Source: Apoderus coryli (taxonomy: Eukaryota; Arthropoda; Insecta; Coleoptera; Attelabidae). From it: a DNA stretch of 64,000 nt. The position numbers were made by a program, and so were the translations under genes. The stretch is taken from NCBI GenBank assembly GCA_911728435.2, contig OU452203.1:15645651-15709650 (forward strand). Direction: 5' to 3'. Positions 12,601-27,600 of this stretch are shown in pieces (position 1 is the first letter of the stretch; the number at the start of each line of letters is the position of its first letter). Below the pieces are notes generated by a model. It had not been told where the DNA came from, did no database searches, and was given only the letters and a program-made list of their open reading frames with translations.

Positions 12601-15600
12601 TTGCCGTCTTCTCTACAAATGATATCATCTGCAGCGAAATGCTTACTGCATATGATATTCCCATCATGTCTTTTTTTTTGTCAAGCTAAAAATGAGTATC
12701 ATGTCAATGGTATCATATTGACTCAAACTGAGACTGTTAGAAACCCGAAACAATAACTTACTGAAAATATTTAATACCAGGAATGAGACCTTCATTTTTA
12801 CACTACAACACTATACACCTCATTATTTGTTAAATAAATGAACTAAAACCAAAATAACAAATATTAAAAACAATTTTAATCACAAATAGGTATATCTATC
12901 AACAATTAAAATATACCACGAATAAAACCATAACTCAATTATAAAACCTATCTGAATTGTTGTGAAGCCGACTCTGACAGATATTCCCACTACGAGAAAC
13001 GTCATTTGCGAAAACAGACGTTGTTGCGAAATCTCCTAAATTTAATAAGATTTGGAAATAAATGTTTCGTTCATATTGCTGAAAACTAAACAGTATGTAA
13101 TTTTACCGATAACATTTAATTATTTGATTTTGTCAAGCAGTTTCGTATGACGCAACATATGGATTTATTTAAAAAACAGATATGTCGCATAAATTCTGTA
13201 AGGCGAACGACAAAATAGTTTTAAATATGGCAGCTCTGTACTGAAAATAAGTTACTGAGGAGCATGCGTAGTTCGTGAAAACTCTGCATACCCGTTACAC
13301 TTTTTGGTATTCGGCTGGATTTAATTAGCATTCTAGAGTACATATATAATATAAGATTTCTATGGTTAAGGGTCTGATAGTGCGTGAACAAACATCGAGT
13401 ATCTGGTGGTGTTTGGAGGAAGCGGACAAACTTTGTCAAATTTTTGCATCCTCTAGGCACGGCTTTAAAACGCTGTTCTTATGAGTTATTCTCTTTCTTT
13501 ATTTATTTCAGCTGAAGGAAAAATAACATGTAGGTGACTATTAAAAGTGGATTTTGAAATAAAAATTTAAAAAAATTTATGTATGTAGTTTTATGAGAAA
13601 TATAGAACACAGCTACGATGATAGACGTGTCCCGCAAAATAATGAACACCAACTCTGGCGGTTAACATCAGGATTCAATGCAATTTTTTTTATTTGTTCT
13701 CACTTACCCCGCAAAGCAATTATAAGTACGCCATGTTTACTGCAAAAGTGTTCACACAAATTCTGCAGATTTTTGATTTGTTCAAACACTCTGTATATAC
13801 ACAAGATTAGACAAATACACTTTGACCCACCTTTCCTGATAAATGCAAATAGAAACCTCTAATCTTATCAAAAATCAACAGAAATGGTGTTCTTACTTGT
13901 TATGTTATAGGAAATAATTATTTGCGGTAACAGTTTATTTCTGGCACAAATTAATTTATCCTTTAACGATCGAGCCACATAATATTGAAACTTATATAAT
14001 TATTTATTAGATTCTCGACTCTTTTGATAAAAAAGCTCTGTTCTGATAAGCTCATATCAGCGCGAGGGGTGGGGCAAAAGGGTAGCCGTCCCAGGCGACC
14101 CTTATCAAGGGATGATCAAATTAAGAAACTAGTATGCAAATTTTATTATTCCAACACTGGTAAAATATATCAGCTTTATTCGGGTTCCTACAGGAACTGT
14201 CAGGAGTATGCGCAATATCAATATACACGTGAGGGTTTTGTTGAACCGATTTAGGACACTTCTAGAACCAGCAGTTTGCTGTTCGGGTTTGAAATAAAAA
14301 AGTTCAAGAACGGTTCTAGAACTGTCAGAATCGATCACTGCTGTTTTTGGATTATTTGCTACACATGCGTAGATCAATAAACGTGTTATTTATGTTTTGA
14401 GTTTAATTTTAACCTACAAAAACATACATCTTATATATAATTAAATTTAACTATATTTAAAAAGGTGTTTTTTTTATGAACAAATACATTTTAAGTTTTA
14501 CAATGTTAAATCTCTTTTTTAAATTAATCATGTTTTAATTTTTAATCAATTGATTTTAATCATCTCAACTCTCGTAGTGGATCGAAATTTCCTCAGTTAT
14601 GAATCGAGGCAAAAAGCTGACTTGTAATCAATTCAAAAAAGGTTTACACCAATTTTTTTTCGAAGAGAGGGTACTATTAATTAAAGGTCTCTGTCTGAGA
14701 ACTCACGAAATTTATAAATATTCGAAGAAAACCCAATGATACCGTGTACCATACATAGAAATAACATAGATGAAAATAAATATGTATTGTCAGCAGGATT
14801 AGGCGTTGTCGATCATGAAAAGGAGTTTCATAAAAGATCGTACAGAAGTGCAATCTAATAGCTATATAGCCAGTTCATTCCCTCAGTTTGACTCCTATAG
14901 AGTTTTTTATTTATTTTATTTTGAAAACTTTGATTTTAATTAATACTTATAAATTTCAGTTACATGGTAACTAACCGATATCTCAGTATCTAGTTAGTTA
15001 ATCGGGACTTTTGAACGATCCTATATAACACTAATTTCCTGCTAGCGGTTAAAAAATGAAATATTATCCACAGTCTCATTAACGCTTAGTCGACGTAAAA
15101 TCTATAACGTACACTTTATTTTTTATGTCTAACTCCAACTCCTTTAGGTAGGTACTTTTAAAATACTTACAAACAAAAAATACTGGCGCGCACTGCCGTC
15201 GTGTTACACATGCGTGGTAAAGAAATCGTTACTTTTTTCCGGTGTGTGTCGGACTTAGCTTTAATTCACAGTGGTTGAGGTAAGGTCTGAGATGGTACCT
15301 ATTCGGGTACTAATTTCGCATTACGGAAAAGGGAATTTTGTGTTTCAAAACTGTTAGTCCATCTACGGGTTCAATAAATTTAAAGAATATTTTGCATTTT
15401 TTGCGTTCGATTTAATTTAATGTGAAGTTCGGGTACAGCAGAAATTTTGAGATTATTTGACGAGCAAGCTATCGATCGGTGAGTTCTTTTTTTTATTTTG
15501 ATTAAAGTTCAGGTTATTTTTTGAAAAAATAAAAATATTGATGCTTTTTAGGTTTATTGTGTTATATGTAAAATATTTGTGTATTAAACCATAGTAAACA

Positions 15601-18600
15601 GTTTTTATCGAATATTATGGTTTGAAGTTTTGGAAATTAAATTAAACATATAAATTTTTGGTGCAAAATTATTTATTTAATAATTTGACGATTTTTATGT
15701 TATGTCATGACGTCTAATTCATTTAAACCTTCAAATTGCTTAGACTTAATTTTTAAATTTAACTTATTTAAGGGAAAATCTAAGCCACTAGATAAATTTA
15801 AAAGTAAACTGCGTCGGCCTTTTAATGATTTTTTTTTTAATTAATTTTATTACCCCGAGCGAAAAAGTATGTATTTGTAATTTACGGAGGTTGAATTTGC
15901 CTTTCATATCACCGGCAAATACTATGAACTTTTCATTGAGATAACAACAGTTTTTTAATTTTTTATGTACCCTACAACCATTTTTTTATTATTTGATGAT
16001 TTGACTAATTTTGAGACCAGAAATTATAGTCTTAGGTGGTTTTGATCTTTCTAAAACCAACTTTTTATGGGTCAATTTTCACAGATTCTCAAATTGTAGA
16101 CCCTTTTCTTTCCCGCAAATGCCACATAAAAGAAACAGTAATATTTTTTCAAAAGGATAAAAAGTAAATTTTGTAAAGTTAAGTAGGTACCACATATTTT
16201 TCAACAAAAGATTTTATAAATGTTAAAGCCACCGTGAACGTGTAAAAAACGCAGATACTAGCCGCGCGTTCCTAATACGATCAATCGATCGATCTATATG
16301 TGATTTTGAATAAACAGAAATTATTTTCAAAAAATAAGTTAGAACAAATATTTGTTTTTGAAATTGTTGACCGCTTTAAAAAGTCATTTGACGTATTGTC
16401 CTGATGAAGAACGATTCTTTTTTGGCGGATATTTCTCGGAATACTTCTGGCAAACAAATAATAATTGTGTACCATTCAGAATTGATGGCGAGGGTGGGTA
16501 TATTGTAGCAGAGAATTGATGGCTCTGAGTTTTTCGAAAAAACAGACCAAGTGCTTGTGCTCTATGCATAAATCCGTAAATCATCAGCTATAACGAGCTA
16601 TATCAAGAGTTTAATGGACTTTTAAATGCAGTCGAACCGGATCCTCTCTCAATTAACTTGATCCTAAAATGCTTTTATTTGGACCACTTTGTATAGTGTA
16701 GATTCATTCTTATCACCAATAATGTATCATACTTATATTTGTAGATTTAAAAGATAAGCTAAGATATGTCATAAATCATCAAGTTAGTAATGTTCAAGAT
16801 ATGCCGGTATCATTCTTTATATTTTTTCCATTGACATGAATTGTTGTTCATTATCTTAATCTTTTTGTTGCTAATATTATTTATAACAATTCTATTATTG
16901 TTTTGGTTTATGTATAATTTTTTTGTTTAAAATTTCCTACCTTGGAAATTCAAAAACACACATTTATGTTAATAATGACTTATTAACGTTACATTGTTTA
17001 CAAATTACTTGTGTGAGTAACTAGAGTGATACAAGAAAATTTGTATCGCACTTTTCATCGCAGGGAATTCAGAATATCCCTTCAAATTGAATTATACGCT
17101 TATAGGGCAGCAAATTTAGTGCCCGCACTCGATTGGCAGATTCCCTAGGCTCGGCTTTGGTAGGTAGATAGAGAGTGAAACGAAATGTTGTATAATTATG
17201 TAAATTTCGGGACCATTTGTAAGGAACGAATTCTGATTGGTTATTTCCTTTAAGAAATTTTTCTCACTTCGGCATAATGGCATTTACAGCAACCAAAAAT
17301 GAAATTTTAGGAAAGCATGATGCTTAAAAATCCTCTACAAACACACATTAGTTCAATTTTATGCTAGTTTGGAATCCTGCCAAAACAATTATTAAAATTA
17401 CATTAAATATATGGCTTCAATCGTTTGAAAGATGCATCTTGGATCTTATTCGATCATACGTCTCCCTTTATCAATGTTTCGAGGAGTAACTAAAAAATAG
17501 AGCTCGTGCCTCGTCGCCAAAAGACCGTTCCGCAACCGTGTTACAGTGTCAAAGAGTAATTTAACCCATCAAAAATGTCACGAAAGGTAGCTCTTTCAAA
17601 TTACTGTATAGCTGCCAATTTCTAGCAATGGATATTTTATTTTTCTTGTTGTTTTTGATGTAATTGAGAGACCACATGTTGTAATCTAACAAAAGGTAAA
17701 AACTTCATCAAGAAAATTAAAATCGAAAGTTTTGTGTCCATTTCTGAGATACGACGCTGTATATTCGATTTAGATAAAATGTTAATAAACGACAATCAGC
17801 AGAAAATGTCACATTCAAACTACAAGCATCAGTTAATGTGAAGCCGTAATCTGATACTTTAAACATTGTAACACCACGTATAAGATATTATAATCCTTTA
17901 GCTGTAATTTTGTTATTTATATATTTTGATAAGCAATGTGTGTGGATGCCATTTCGTTAAATTATACTTAAAGATATAAATGATTATTCAGCATCACACA
18001 ATAATTTGTGCTTACTTTATTACTTATAAGAACAATATTTGTATACCATATAAGTAGCAATATTGAGAAGTATACAATGTGTCCGAAATTTTAATGCTTT
18101 TTATTTTTTAAGCGATAGATTTTGCTGCATCATTATTTGGGTATAATAATATGTTTTCTTGGAAATGATTTGGTTCCACTTCTTAAGTTTATAACAACAA
18201 CAAATAGTTCTGATTTGTAGTTAAAATTATGCAGCAAAGAGGCGAAATTTTTAAGTAAAAAATTATTTAATTAATTAATCTTAAAACTTCAACTGTTTGA
18301 ATATATTTATATATTTCTTTTTGATGTGAAGAACTTTAAACTGACAACACTGATTTCTGTAGCATCGAGCCAACGTCTGAAAATTCGCCAAACTTATTGT
18401 GCAAAACATAGTTCCTTTCGCAATGCGTTTACTCTAAACAATAATACACACATCGGTTAAGAGCAGGTCTTCTTCGACGCCAACATTTGACTAGTTATTG
18501 CCGAAATACAGCCTAACATTAAACTTTAATTGACTCGTATTGCATAACTAGACCTCTCTTAATATTTCTCGATATTGGAGTCCTGGTCCTGAAACATAAA

Positions 18601-21600
18601 TCTGAAATATTGTAGATTTTAATGCAGGTTTAGCCAGGAAGATCACAGGCAGACTGATTTATTTACAGATATTCGCACCGTTTTCGAAAGATAAAAATTA
18701 TTTATCTCAATCCCATCATACCCTTTGATAAAAAAACTGAAAATCAAAATAGGTTTTATATAGTATGTCTCAAATAAAATGAGTTACATAGGGATTTTAG
18801 AAACCATACGAGTTACACTTGAAGTTAAGTAAGATGTTGAGCATTTTTGTGCCCTCTCAGAATCTGATTTGTAATCAAAAATATTTAAAGGGGTCTTGAA
18901 ACTAACGGGTAAAAAATTACAATTACTTTTCATCTTACTAGTTACTGTCAGAAGTGTCAAACAAAATAAAAAGTCGATTATATGAAATTTAAAAGTTTTA
19001 AAAAATATTAAAATCAAGAAATTTTGGATATGTACGAATGCTACATTTTGAATCGAAAAAATGCTCTATAAACATTTGCCTGGACAGGCAATTTTCAATA
19101 GATTGAGAAAGAATCTACTTACTTATGGATCATTTGAAAATAAAACCATAATAAGACCATTTAAAGAAAATACAGCAGGTAAATCTTGCCATTATTGAGG
19201 ATCACTACGTCAAATAGAAGTTAATACAAAAATGTTTGTATGTCACTTGTTAATCGCTGCAGAGTTTATATATTAACCAAAATTTAGGAGTATTTTGTTT
19301 AGCTGCGATTAAAAGTCTACTAACTTCTTATAAGTATAACACGGAGGACATGGTTCTGTCAATTGAAGTTTTTGTTAAGTGAATATCTGTTAAATTCATG
19401 ACATTTAGTTTATTTTGTTTGACATTCGACGTCATTAAAATCCAGTATGGTGGCCATAACAAATAACAAACTTGGCTATGGTTGGTCAAAATCTGGAAGA
19501 TGTCATATTCTGGAAACGTCATTCCATCGGGAGACGCATTCATTTTCCTTACAGACTGTAGACAATATTATGGATATCCAAAAAGAGTGCGTAGGACTAT
19601 TTACGGAGAACGTGTAACAAAATACGATCTAAAATGTAAAATCGAATTTTTATTACATTTTCTATTTCATAAAGTTTTATTCATTGCTGCACACAAATGT
19701 AAGTAATTGAAAATATGGTACTCTACATAGGTATCCACTAACAATAAAATTATTAACAATACCTTTTTGTTGTTAAGATTATTACCATTTTATTACATAT
19801 ACTACTCTATTGTTTTAATATTTACTACTTTAAAAAAATAAAACAAAAAATATAATACAAGAACTGTAAATACACGATTTTTTAGTTTTAATATATTTTT
19901 CAAAGTTTTTTGGAATATACAAATAGGTAATTGGATAAATGAAATTTGCATATTTGTGTGCGTCCATTCAGAATTTGTTTGAATAATTGTTGGTGGGTTA
20001 AATATGGCGTAAGACGTAAAATAAACAATGTAGTACAAGTAGCACTTTTAAGGGAGACACCGTTTAATGAATATTTGTCGCCTTTGTATTCCAACTGCTG
20101 AAATTTGTTGATGATATAATTTTTCAATCAAAATGTTAAAGGTCTACCTACCCATTATCTTCAAATTGGGCAAATGTTTATTATATCCAGTTACTATAAT
20201 CTATTTTCGAACTCCTCACTAACATTTCGCACTACAGTGACCGAAACAATTACCGAACAAAGAATTTATCATATTCTCACGAGTACAGATTCCACAATTA
20301 TTAATAAATAAATATAAATTATAAATAAGATGTTCGATGAAAAAAGACAAAAGTACGTGTTTAGTCTAGTTTATCCAGATGAGTCACCATTTCTCTGCCC
20401 CTGCTTCTTACCCTCCGCTTTCAAGAGTAGTCATAATGGAAAATGCACCATCAGGAATTGTGATCACCACAACTAAATAAACTCGGGGTGATTGGTGGTG
20501 CAATATTATTATTATTATGTTCATAACCAATTAGCATAGAGAGATCTGGAGACCATCTTTGATTAAGTCCAGCCTCCCTCATTATCATTGGTCAAGACAG
20601 GGAGAATTTAGGCGCAAGTTCTTTCTCGAAAGGAACGGAGGAGGGACAACCCTTATGTTATAAATTGTAATACTCACAGGACCAACTTTTCAATTGTGTC
20701 AATAATTAAATCAAGTGAATTAGTTAAGAATGTTGGTGCCCAGACCTCAACACCTTGTGGTGACTCATTTGTAAGTTCTTGGGCGTTTAAAACTCTCCAT
20801 ACATGGTCCCGTATATACGTTCCTAGTCCGCGGTTCAAAAGAGAATCGTGACAATATGCTTAAGCAAAGATTTCTGTCTAAGGGAAAATGTTTATGTTTG
20901 GAACGCGGTACAAAGTCTTCTTATGTTTATACAGGGTGGTCCAGTTTCTAAAGCGGAAACTTTAGAGGCAGAGAACCACCATATAATATCAGTAGATTCG
21001 AAAAATTCTTTGTTCCAAAGGTACTGGGTGTCAAAATTGTTCAGACTAGGTACTTTAGGTTAAGTATCTGCTGCACTAAATACGTTAGTGAGCGAAAATG
21101 TAATGAGGTGTGTGGACTACATTTCGATCAATTTTTGTGATTTTACCTTTAATTTTTTTCAGAAATCAGTACCTAGGTATTTTAATTTTTTACTTGCAAA
21201 CGGTGTCTCAAACGAAAAAAAGTAAAAAGGCTTTTTTGTTGTAAAATGATCATGGATTCTAGAAATAATTTTTGCTCCTAAAAAAATTAGTGGCGTACCC
21301 TATTTTGCATGCCTATGTTGGAAATAAAATACTAATTTTTCCGTAAAAAGAAAAATATTAATAAATTTGGAATTTTTTATAAAAATTTTGACACCCTGAA
21401 TCTTTGTAACGAAGCATTTCTCGAATATAGTTTGTAATACAAACTGATATTATTTTGCGGTTCTCTGTCTGCCTCTAAAGTTTCCGCTTTCGAAACTGTA
21501 CCACCCGGTATATTTATATGAATTTCCAGCAGGTGATAATATAATAAAGAAGGCAAATGCGTTATAATTATTTATTTAAAAATAGGTTAAAAACTTGTAC

Positions 21601-24600
21601 TGTCGAAGCGAAAAGTATACTGTCTTCAGAGTGAGCTGGTGAACAACGTGGGAACCCTAGACAAGCAAATCAGCAACAATCACGCGCAAAAGTTAGCTTT
21701 ACTTCTGTCAGCATCTTAGTGTTTTCAATATTTTCTTTTATCAGTCAGCACTAATATTCAGACTAGTGAGAATTAACCCAATCAAAGATCTTACTGATGT
21801 TACGCTAAGTATAAGGTCACCACCCTATTGTCAACACTAGACACGCCCGAAATCCCTGGCGGGAGGCTTTATTAATGAATAAATAATAATAAATAATTTT
21901 TATTAACTTCATAAGGTAAATTATTGAATAGCTTTAAAATTAAAAAAGGCTGTGGAAATATTTTTAGTTTTTACTAATTAATATTTAATTACGTTTGAAT
22001 AACATTTTTTATTCTAATACAAATTATCCATTTCATATAATATTTATAATAATTATTAAACACATCACACTTTTGTTTTTATAAATAGTTAAAAAAAAAA
22101 AGAACACAATTAGACAATGGTTATGAAATACTATTTTTTTGTACACTCTGTACTAATACTTTATTTGCAACGAACTCCCTAAACTCTTTATATGCCTTCT
22201 CTAAATCATCATTGACAATAACTAGATTGAAATTGCCTGGTGTCATACCATATTTGATTTCTTCTGCGGCTTTATTTAAACGTCTGTTTAGACTGTCGTC
22301 CGTTTCGGTTTTTCGTTTAATCAGTCTTTTTCTTAGTTCGTCTAATGATGGAGGTTTCACGAAGACATACCATGGGTTTAGTTTCGTGTTTTTCACTTGC
22401 TTAACTCCTTGTACGTCTATGTCCATTATGACAACTTTATCTGCAAATTTGTTGACAGTTCTAACATTTCTTTTCATGTGACAAAATTCATCCTATTATT
22501 TCAATATTTAACTGAAAATTGTATTATTAAAATATTCGGGAAGGGGGGATTAGGATTTACTCATAATATGTTAACATCAATGTTGAAGAGTGGTTGTTGT
22601 TTGAGAACGAACCGTCAAATCCAATTTAAATGACATCTTTAGGTCACTAGGGACCATTCCCAAAGTATCCTATACCATGCCAATACTTTTAACAAACTAC
22701 TTTGAGGAAAATATCACTTCAACCATTTCAATAAACTATTGTCCTTTTTCATATAACTTCTTGACCTTTGGGGCCAAAAAAAATCATTTTAAAACATTAG
22801 AAAACAGTGAAACAGCTTTACCTGACTAAATAAAGCCTAAAGTGTCACAATCTGGCATTGTTAACCAAAAAATCCGTCCCATTCTGTTTGCAGAGCTGGC
22901 TAAATTAGTTTGTACTTTTGCAATGACACATGTTAGGACTGATAAACACTGGGATATGTATCTAACGTACCTTTACTTAAAATCTCTTGGACAGCTGCCT
23001 GACTTGTTCCATAATAATTCCCACTAAATACTGCATGTTCGATAAATTTGCCATCATCGATGGCCTGTTTCATTGCATCTTCATCCACGAAGTAATAGTG
23101 TTTACCGTTGATTTCCCCTGGACGAGGTAACCTAGTTGTGTGACTGACGGTAAAACCAAATTGATTCGGTATGTCGTCTAACAATCTCGTGATGAGAGTA
23201 CTTTTGCCCGAACCAGATGGTCCGCAAATTACTAGTGGTCTTAGAGCTGGTGGGAGATTTCTAGATGGCATCGTTGAATATCCTGAAAGTTCAAAAAAAA
23301 ATAATTAAAAGATATCGGTTGTGCGTTCAAGGAGGGACATTTGATCATCTCTTATAGTATGTTAAGGTTTACATTAGTTAGTATAGGTATATTAGTTGTT
23401 ATTGTTGGTATTAAATGTCGATAAATGAAGAATTGAAATAGCCTTTATTTTTTAAACAAGAACTGTAGGTAGTGAAGATATGAAAGTTGTAGAAATTTTG
23501 ACGAAACTCAATAAAAACAAATTTTGTTTTCGTGGCTTACTTGGTTCTATGTTATTAAAGATAACCAACCATACCCAGTTATATATTTTTAGAAACATAC
23601 TAAACCAGCACTTAATTTACGTCAATTTTCATAATTTAAACTTTTTTCTACGACCAATATATCAAAGAAGAATTGGTCAAAATATACGTGATCGCCCTGT
23701 ACAAATTTCCAAAAGTTATCGTTAATTTTCGGTGCACCATTCCTCAGTAATAATGCTTTTCACAAGTTGTTGTTAATCCGGACCAAACAGTATGAAAATC
23801 CGTGATAATTTGCACTACTTAGTGCCAAATACCGATATTCTTTTTATCAGCTCAGACAACTTAAAATTTGCATAGGGGTGTCTGTCACTGAATACATTTA
23901 TGAAAAATTAAAAATTAGACAAGAACTTGTGTTCAGCATCGAATCAGGAATTCGATAAGGTAAACAAATTTGAGCATTTGTTGACATAACACAATATTTG
24001 TATAGGATTTACTTCATGGAATTCTTTTAAATTATTACTTAATTAAACTCAGTTTTATCCGTTCTCATCGTTTATAGATACACGGTACTTTTAGCCCATT
24101 GAATACAAATTATAAACAAATCATTAGACTGAACTAAAATTTAAAGAGAGTGTTAACAGACTAAGTTCCAAAAGCTTTTTACCTTTTGAACTTATAGTAA
24201 ATAATTTGTCTATAAGTTTATGTGAAAGTTTACAGAAATCACGTGTTTAAACTATTGAGTTTAAACAATATACGAGGTTAAGTAAAATGTTAAGTACCAT
24301 AATTCTAGGCAAAATAGAAATTCTTTGAAAACTTACTTATTATTTTAGTCGAAATGAAAAACCGTGTAAGTAGTGTAGGTTGTAGATATAAGAATTGAAC
24401 ATTAAAAATAACTTACATATCAGAGTAAATATTACAAACACATCTGGCTGATTCTGCTTCACAAATATAAATGAATTTCCATTATTTATTTATAATATAT
24501 AATACATTTTATCACTGGATAGTTTATTTAATAATTTTTATTTATAAACATTAACTGGTATTGACTAGTTTGAATTTGCAGACCACGACATAATATTCCA

Positions 24601-27600
24601 AAGGGAACTTATCAATAATCGGCTATCACCTTGGGTTCATGTTTGTATAATTAATTTTTCACTAAAAGTAATATACATTATATTATATTTATAATATTTA
24701 CATTCAGTAATTTATCAAAATTGTAATTAATGATTGCTGGGTATATCCATATTAAGTACTATTTGAAAAATTATTATTTATTTATTTATTTACGTAGTCG
24801 CAGCGTGAAAGTTTGTTTATTTTATTAAACGACCTGAAATATTTAGAATCTAAGTTAGCAGCTTCCTTGCATGCGGTCCTGAATGCAGTGATAAGTTGTT
24901 TACATATATGTTTACTTTTCTGGAAACACCCTCTATTTGTGGAGTTAGAGAAAAATTAATCTTCGTCCTCCAGACTCAAATTTTGTGAGTCAATCCCAAA
25001 CTTTCGTTTAGCCGAAATCACTTATGTAAGAAATGTTTCTGTGTTTAGTATACGGAAGAATGACATTCCGAATGTAAATACAGAAAAATAGAATTGTCTA
25101 GGTCTCACTATCGACTAGGTCTTTTATGATTCCTGGCGGCCAAATATTGCGAACGGAGTTGGACCAACACGGACGTCATAACAAGTATCATTCAGGTATG
25201 TCATCGAGTTAATTCGCTTAATGATATGTGATGGCTATGTCTCAGTGGTGGCTTTGCGTGCAGAAGTTGTATGTCGGCTGTACCCCTGTGGGATCTAAAA
25301 CCACATTGTGTTTCCAGCAGACACCCTTCCTAGAGTGGGAGAAGACGATTGGACAAAATTCTTGCAAGAACCTTTCCGGCAATGGAGAGTTTCCACATAC
25401 GGACCTAGCCCCTTTCTTAAATATATAGTGACAATTGAGGTATCTCTCATTTCAGCAGGCACGGTTTCGGTGTTCCATATTTTGGTTCCTGTTTTATTTT
25501 GAGACTCACTGCTAGCACGGAATTGTTGTCAACTATCAGTTTTTCGATTCTTATTATTATGTCCCAATTTAGCCTGTTCTAATTATTACTATTATTATTA
25601 ATTAAAAAAAAAAAGATTTCGACGGTGAAGGAATTTATCTGGCTACACCACTGGACTGCAAACGATTATACAAAGGGAAACTATAACAATTTTTACAGTC
25701 ACACTTAAAATTTAATCATGTAAATATTTGAAATGCTAGTACATACGGTACCTAACTATTTAGTAGTTTGCGATAAGTACTTAAAACTATGTTTAATTAT
25801 TGCCGCTAGTTAAACTGTATAATGAAGGCACCGTATTTATAAGAGATTTTTTTTTTCCATTATTATTATTAAAACTGTCTGACGACTTTAAACATATCGT
25901 ATTTTACAGTTATAAATCAAGAAATAAATGTATTTATGTTGACAAACAAAGAGAATGAATCAAACAATATGTGTAACTGATTGGCACTAAAGAAAACGAT
26001 TACACCACACCTATATTTTTCCTGATGATTCACTAGACGGACGAGAAACTGTTGTCTTCAGCCTTTGTTGCGTAGAAGAGGATCAATGCGTAATATAATG
26101 CATCATATTTACGTGGGGAAGGAAAGCGTTTTATACGTGGCTTCTAGTTCCCAAGAATCCACAATTAATAAATGCACACTTTCTGCAATATTCTAACAAT
26201 CTACTGCCTCTCAACCAGTGTAGTATTGATTTTGAACTTTGAGTTCTGTATAGTTGACGATAGTGACATACACAAGTCTAAGTCGATGGGTCATGACGGT
26301 ATTAATCTCGATATGCTTATGTTATGCTGCCCCAAGGTACTTCCTTTTATTACTCATATAATTAACAGTTGAATTCTGCAGTGCTACTACCCACAACTAT
26401 GGAAAACATCTTGAGTTCGTTCCTATAGTTGAGAAGAAAGGTGCCCCTAGTTATAATGATTTGCGACCAATAAGCATTTTACCTACAATATCGAAGCTTT
26501 TTAAAAAAATAATGGTCTGGATACAGTTGCATCTTTGCACTTCTAAAGTTATTCTTGGACAGATTGATTCTGGAAAAACACCTGCTCTTGCGTGCCCCTT
26601 GATTTTCAAAGGCTTTTGATACCATAAATCATCAGATACTTTGTGCAATTTTAAACCTCATAGTTTCTCCACATCTTCGTGACCGGGAGCAATATGTATA
26701 ATAACATCTAAAAGATAATCTTCTAGAGGTCTCATTTCCTGCGTTGTTCCTCAGGGCTCTGTTTTGGGGCCAATACAGTGTCACTACATATCAGCTTCAT
26801 TATTACGTGGACGATACGCAGCTCTACGAGTATCACTCATGTTTACCTTCAGAACGCAATGAGGCGCAATGGGTCATAAATACTGATCTGAACAACATCA
26901 TCCGTACAGCATTTGAAGGTCAATTTCGAGAAGTGCTGTTTACTAGGATAAGGAGATGGTTGCTTCTAGTATTTGGATTAGTGCGAATAGTCGTTATCTG
27001 TATTTCCAAATCCCTTTGTAGTTTATTTACACTACAATAAATTATTACCTATTATTATATTGGACATCTAGCTAACGCCAGATTGAGATGAGTGAAACCG
27101 TGTCTTTGATTTTATGCAAGGGCAATTTCTCTAATAGGAGAATTGGTTTATCATGAATTCGTGAAATGTTTTCCACGACTCCCCGTATTTTTTGTTCATT
27201 GAACTATGACGTTAATTCCATAATTTTCCATGTATAAGTTTTCTTTACAAATCCTATAAATAATTTGAATAATAATGTCTAGACCGTCTATGTTTTGTAC
27301 ACAATACCCTTTTTGTTAAAATAAAACGTTCAACTGGAAGAGTACAACTTGGTGGTACCTACATGTGTGTATTTCTAAGTTGAGAATAATAATATATTTC
27401 TAGGGTAAAACATTTACAAATATTTAACCTTTATTAACACTTGCTCGTAGAACGGTTTCCTGTAACCCGTATATATGCATGTATTAATATGTAACAAAGA
27501 CGAAAAAGCAGACGCTTTTTCAAATAAACATTAGCGTGTTGCTACAACAAATATCAGCCCTATGGTTTTTTTTTACCTGAGGTGTACCTACCTAACTGAA

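Noticed and set aside
15180..15490. GC-richer block ending in GTGAGT as a first exon of a further nested gene
   Set aside because: No open reading frame or partner acceptor could be tied to it; kept only as a remark.
16395..16440. CTGATGA followed by a small hairpin (AAGAA/TTCTT), like the hammerhead motifs
   Set aside because: No GAAA box in the right place, no stem I pairing and no downstream TGTGGAG box.
22121..22477. GUK1 second exon starting at the ATG at 22477
   Set aside because: That reading adds residues that do not fit the guanylate kinase alignment; the TTTGCAG acceptor before 22440 joins in phase and restores the family spacing exactly.
24776..24792. TTTA simple repeat as a possible CRISPR-like or structured array
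   Set aside because: It is an ordinary microsatellite in AT-rich intronic DNA; no spaced repeats of CRISPR form exist in the window.
26018..26052. CTGATGA...GAAAC spacing suggesting another hammerhead
   Set aside because: The segment between the boxes does not form a stem II and there is no stem I pairing.
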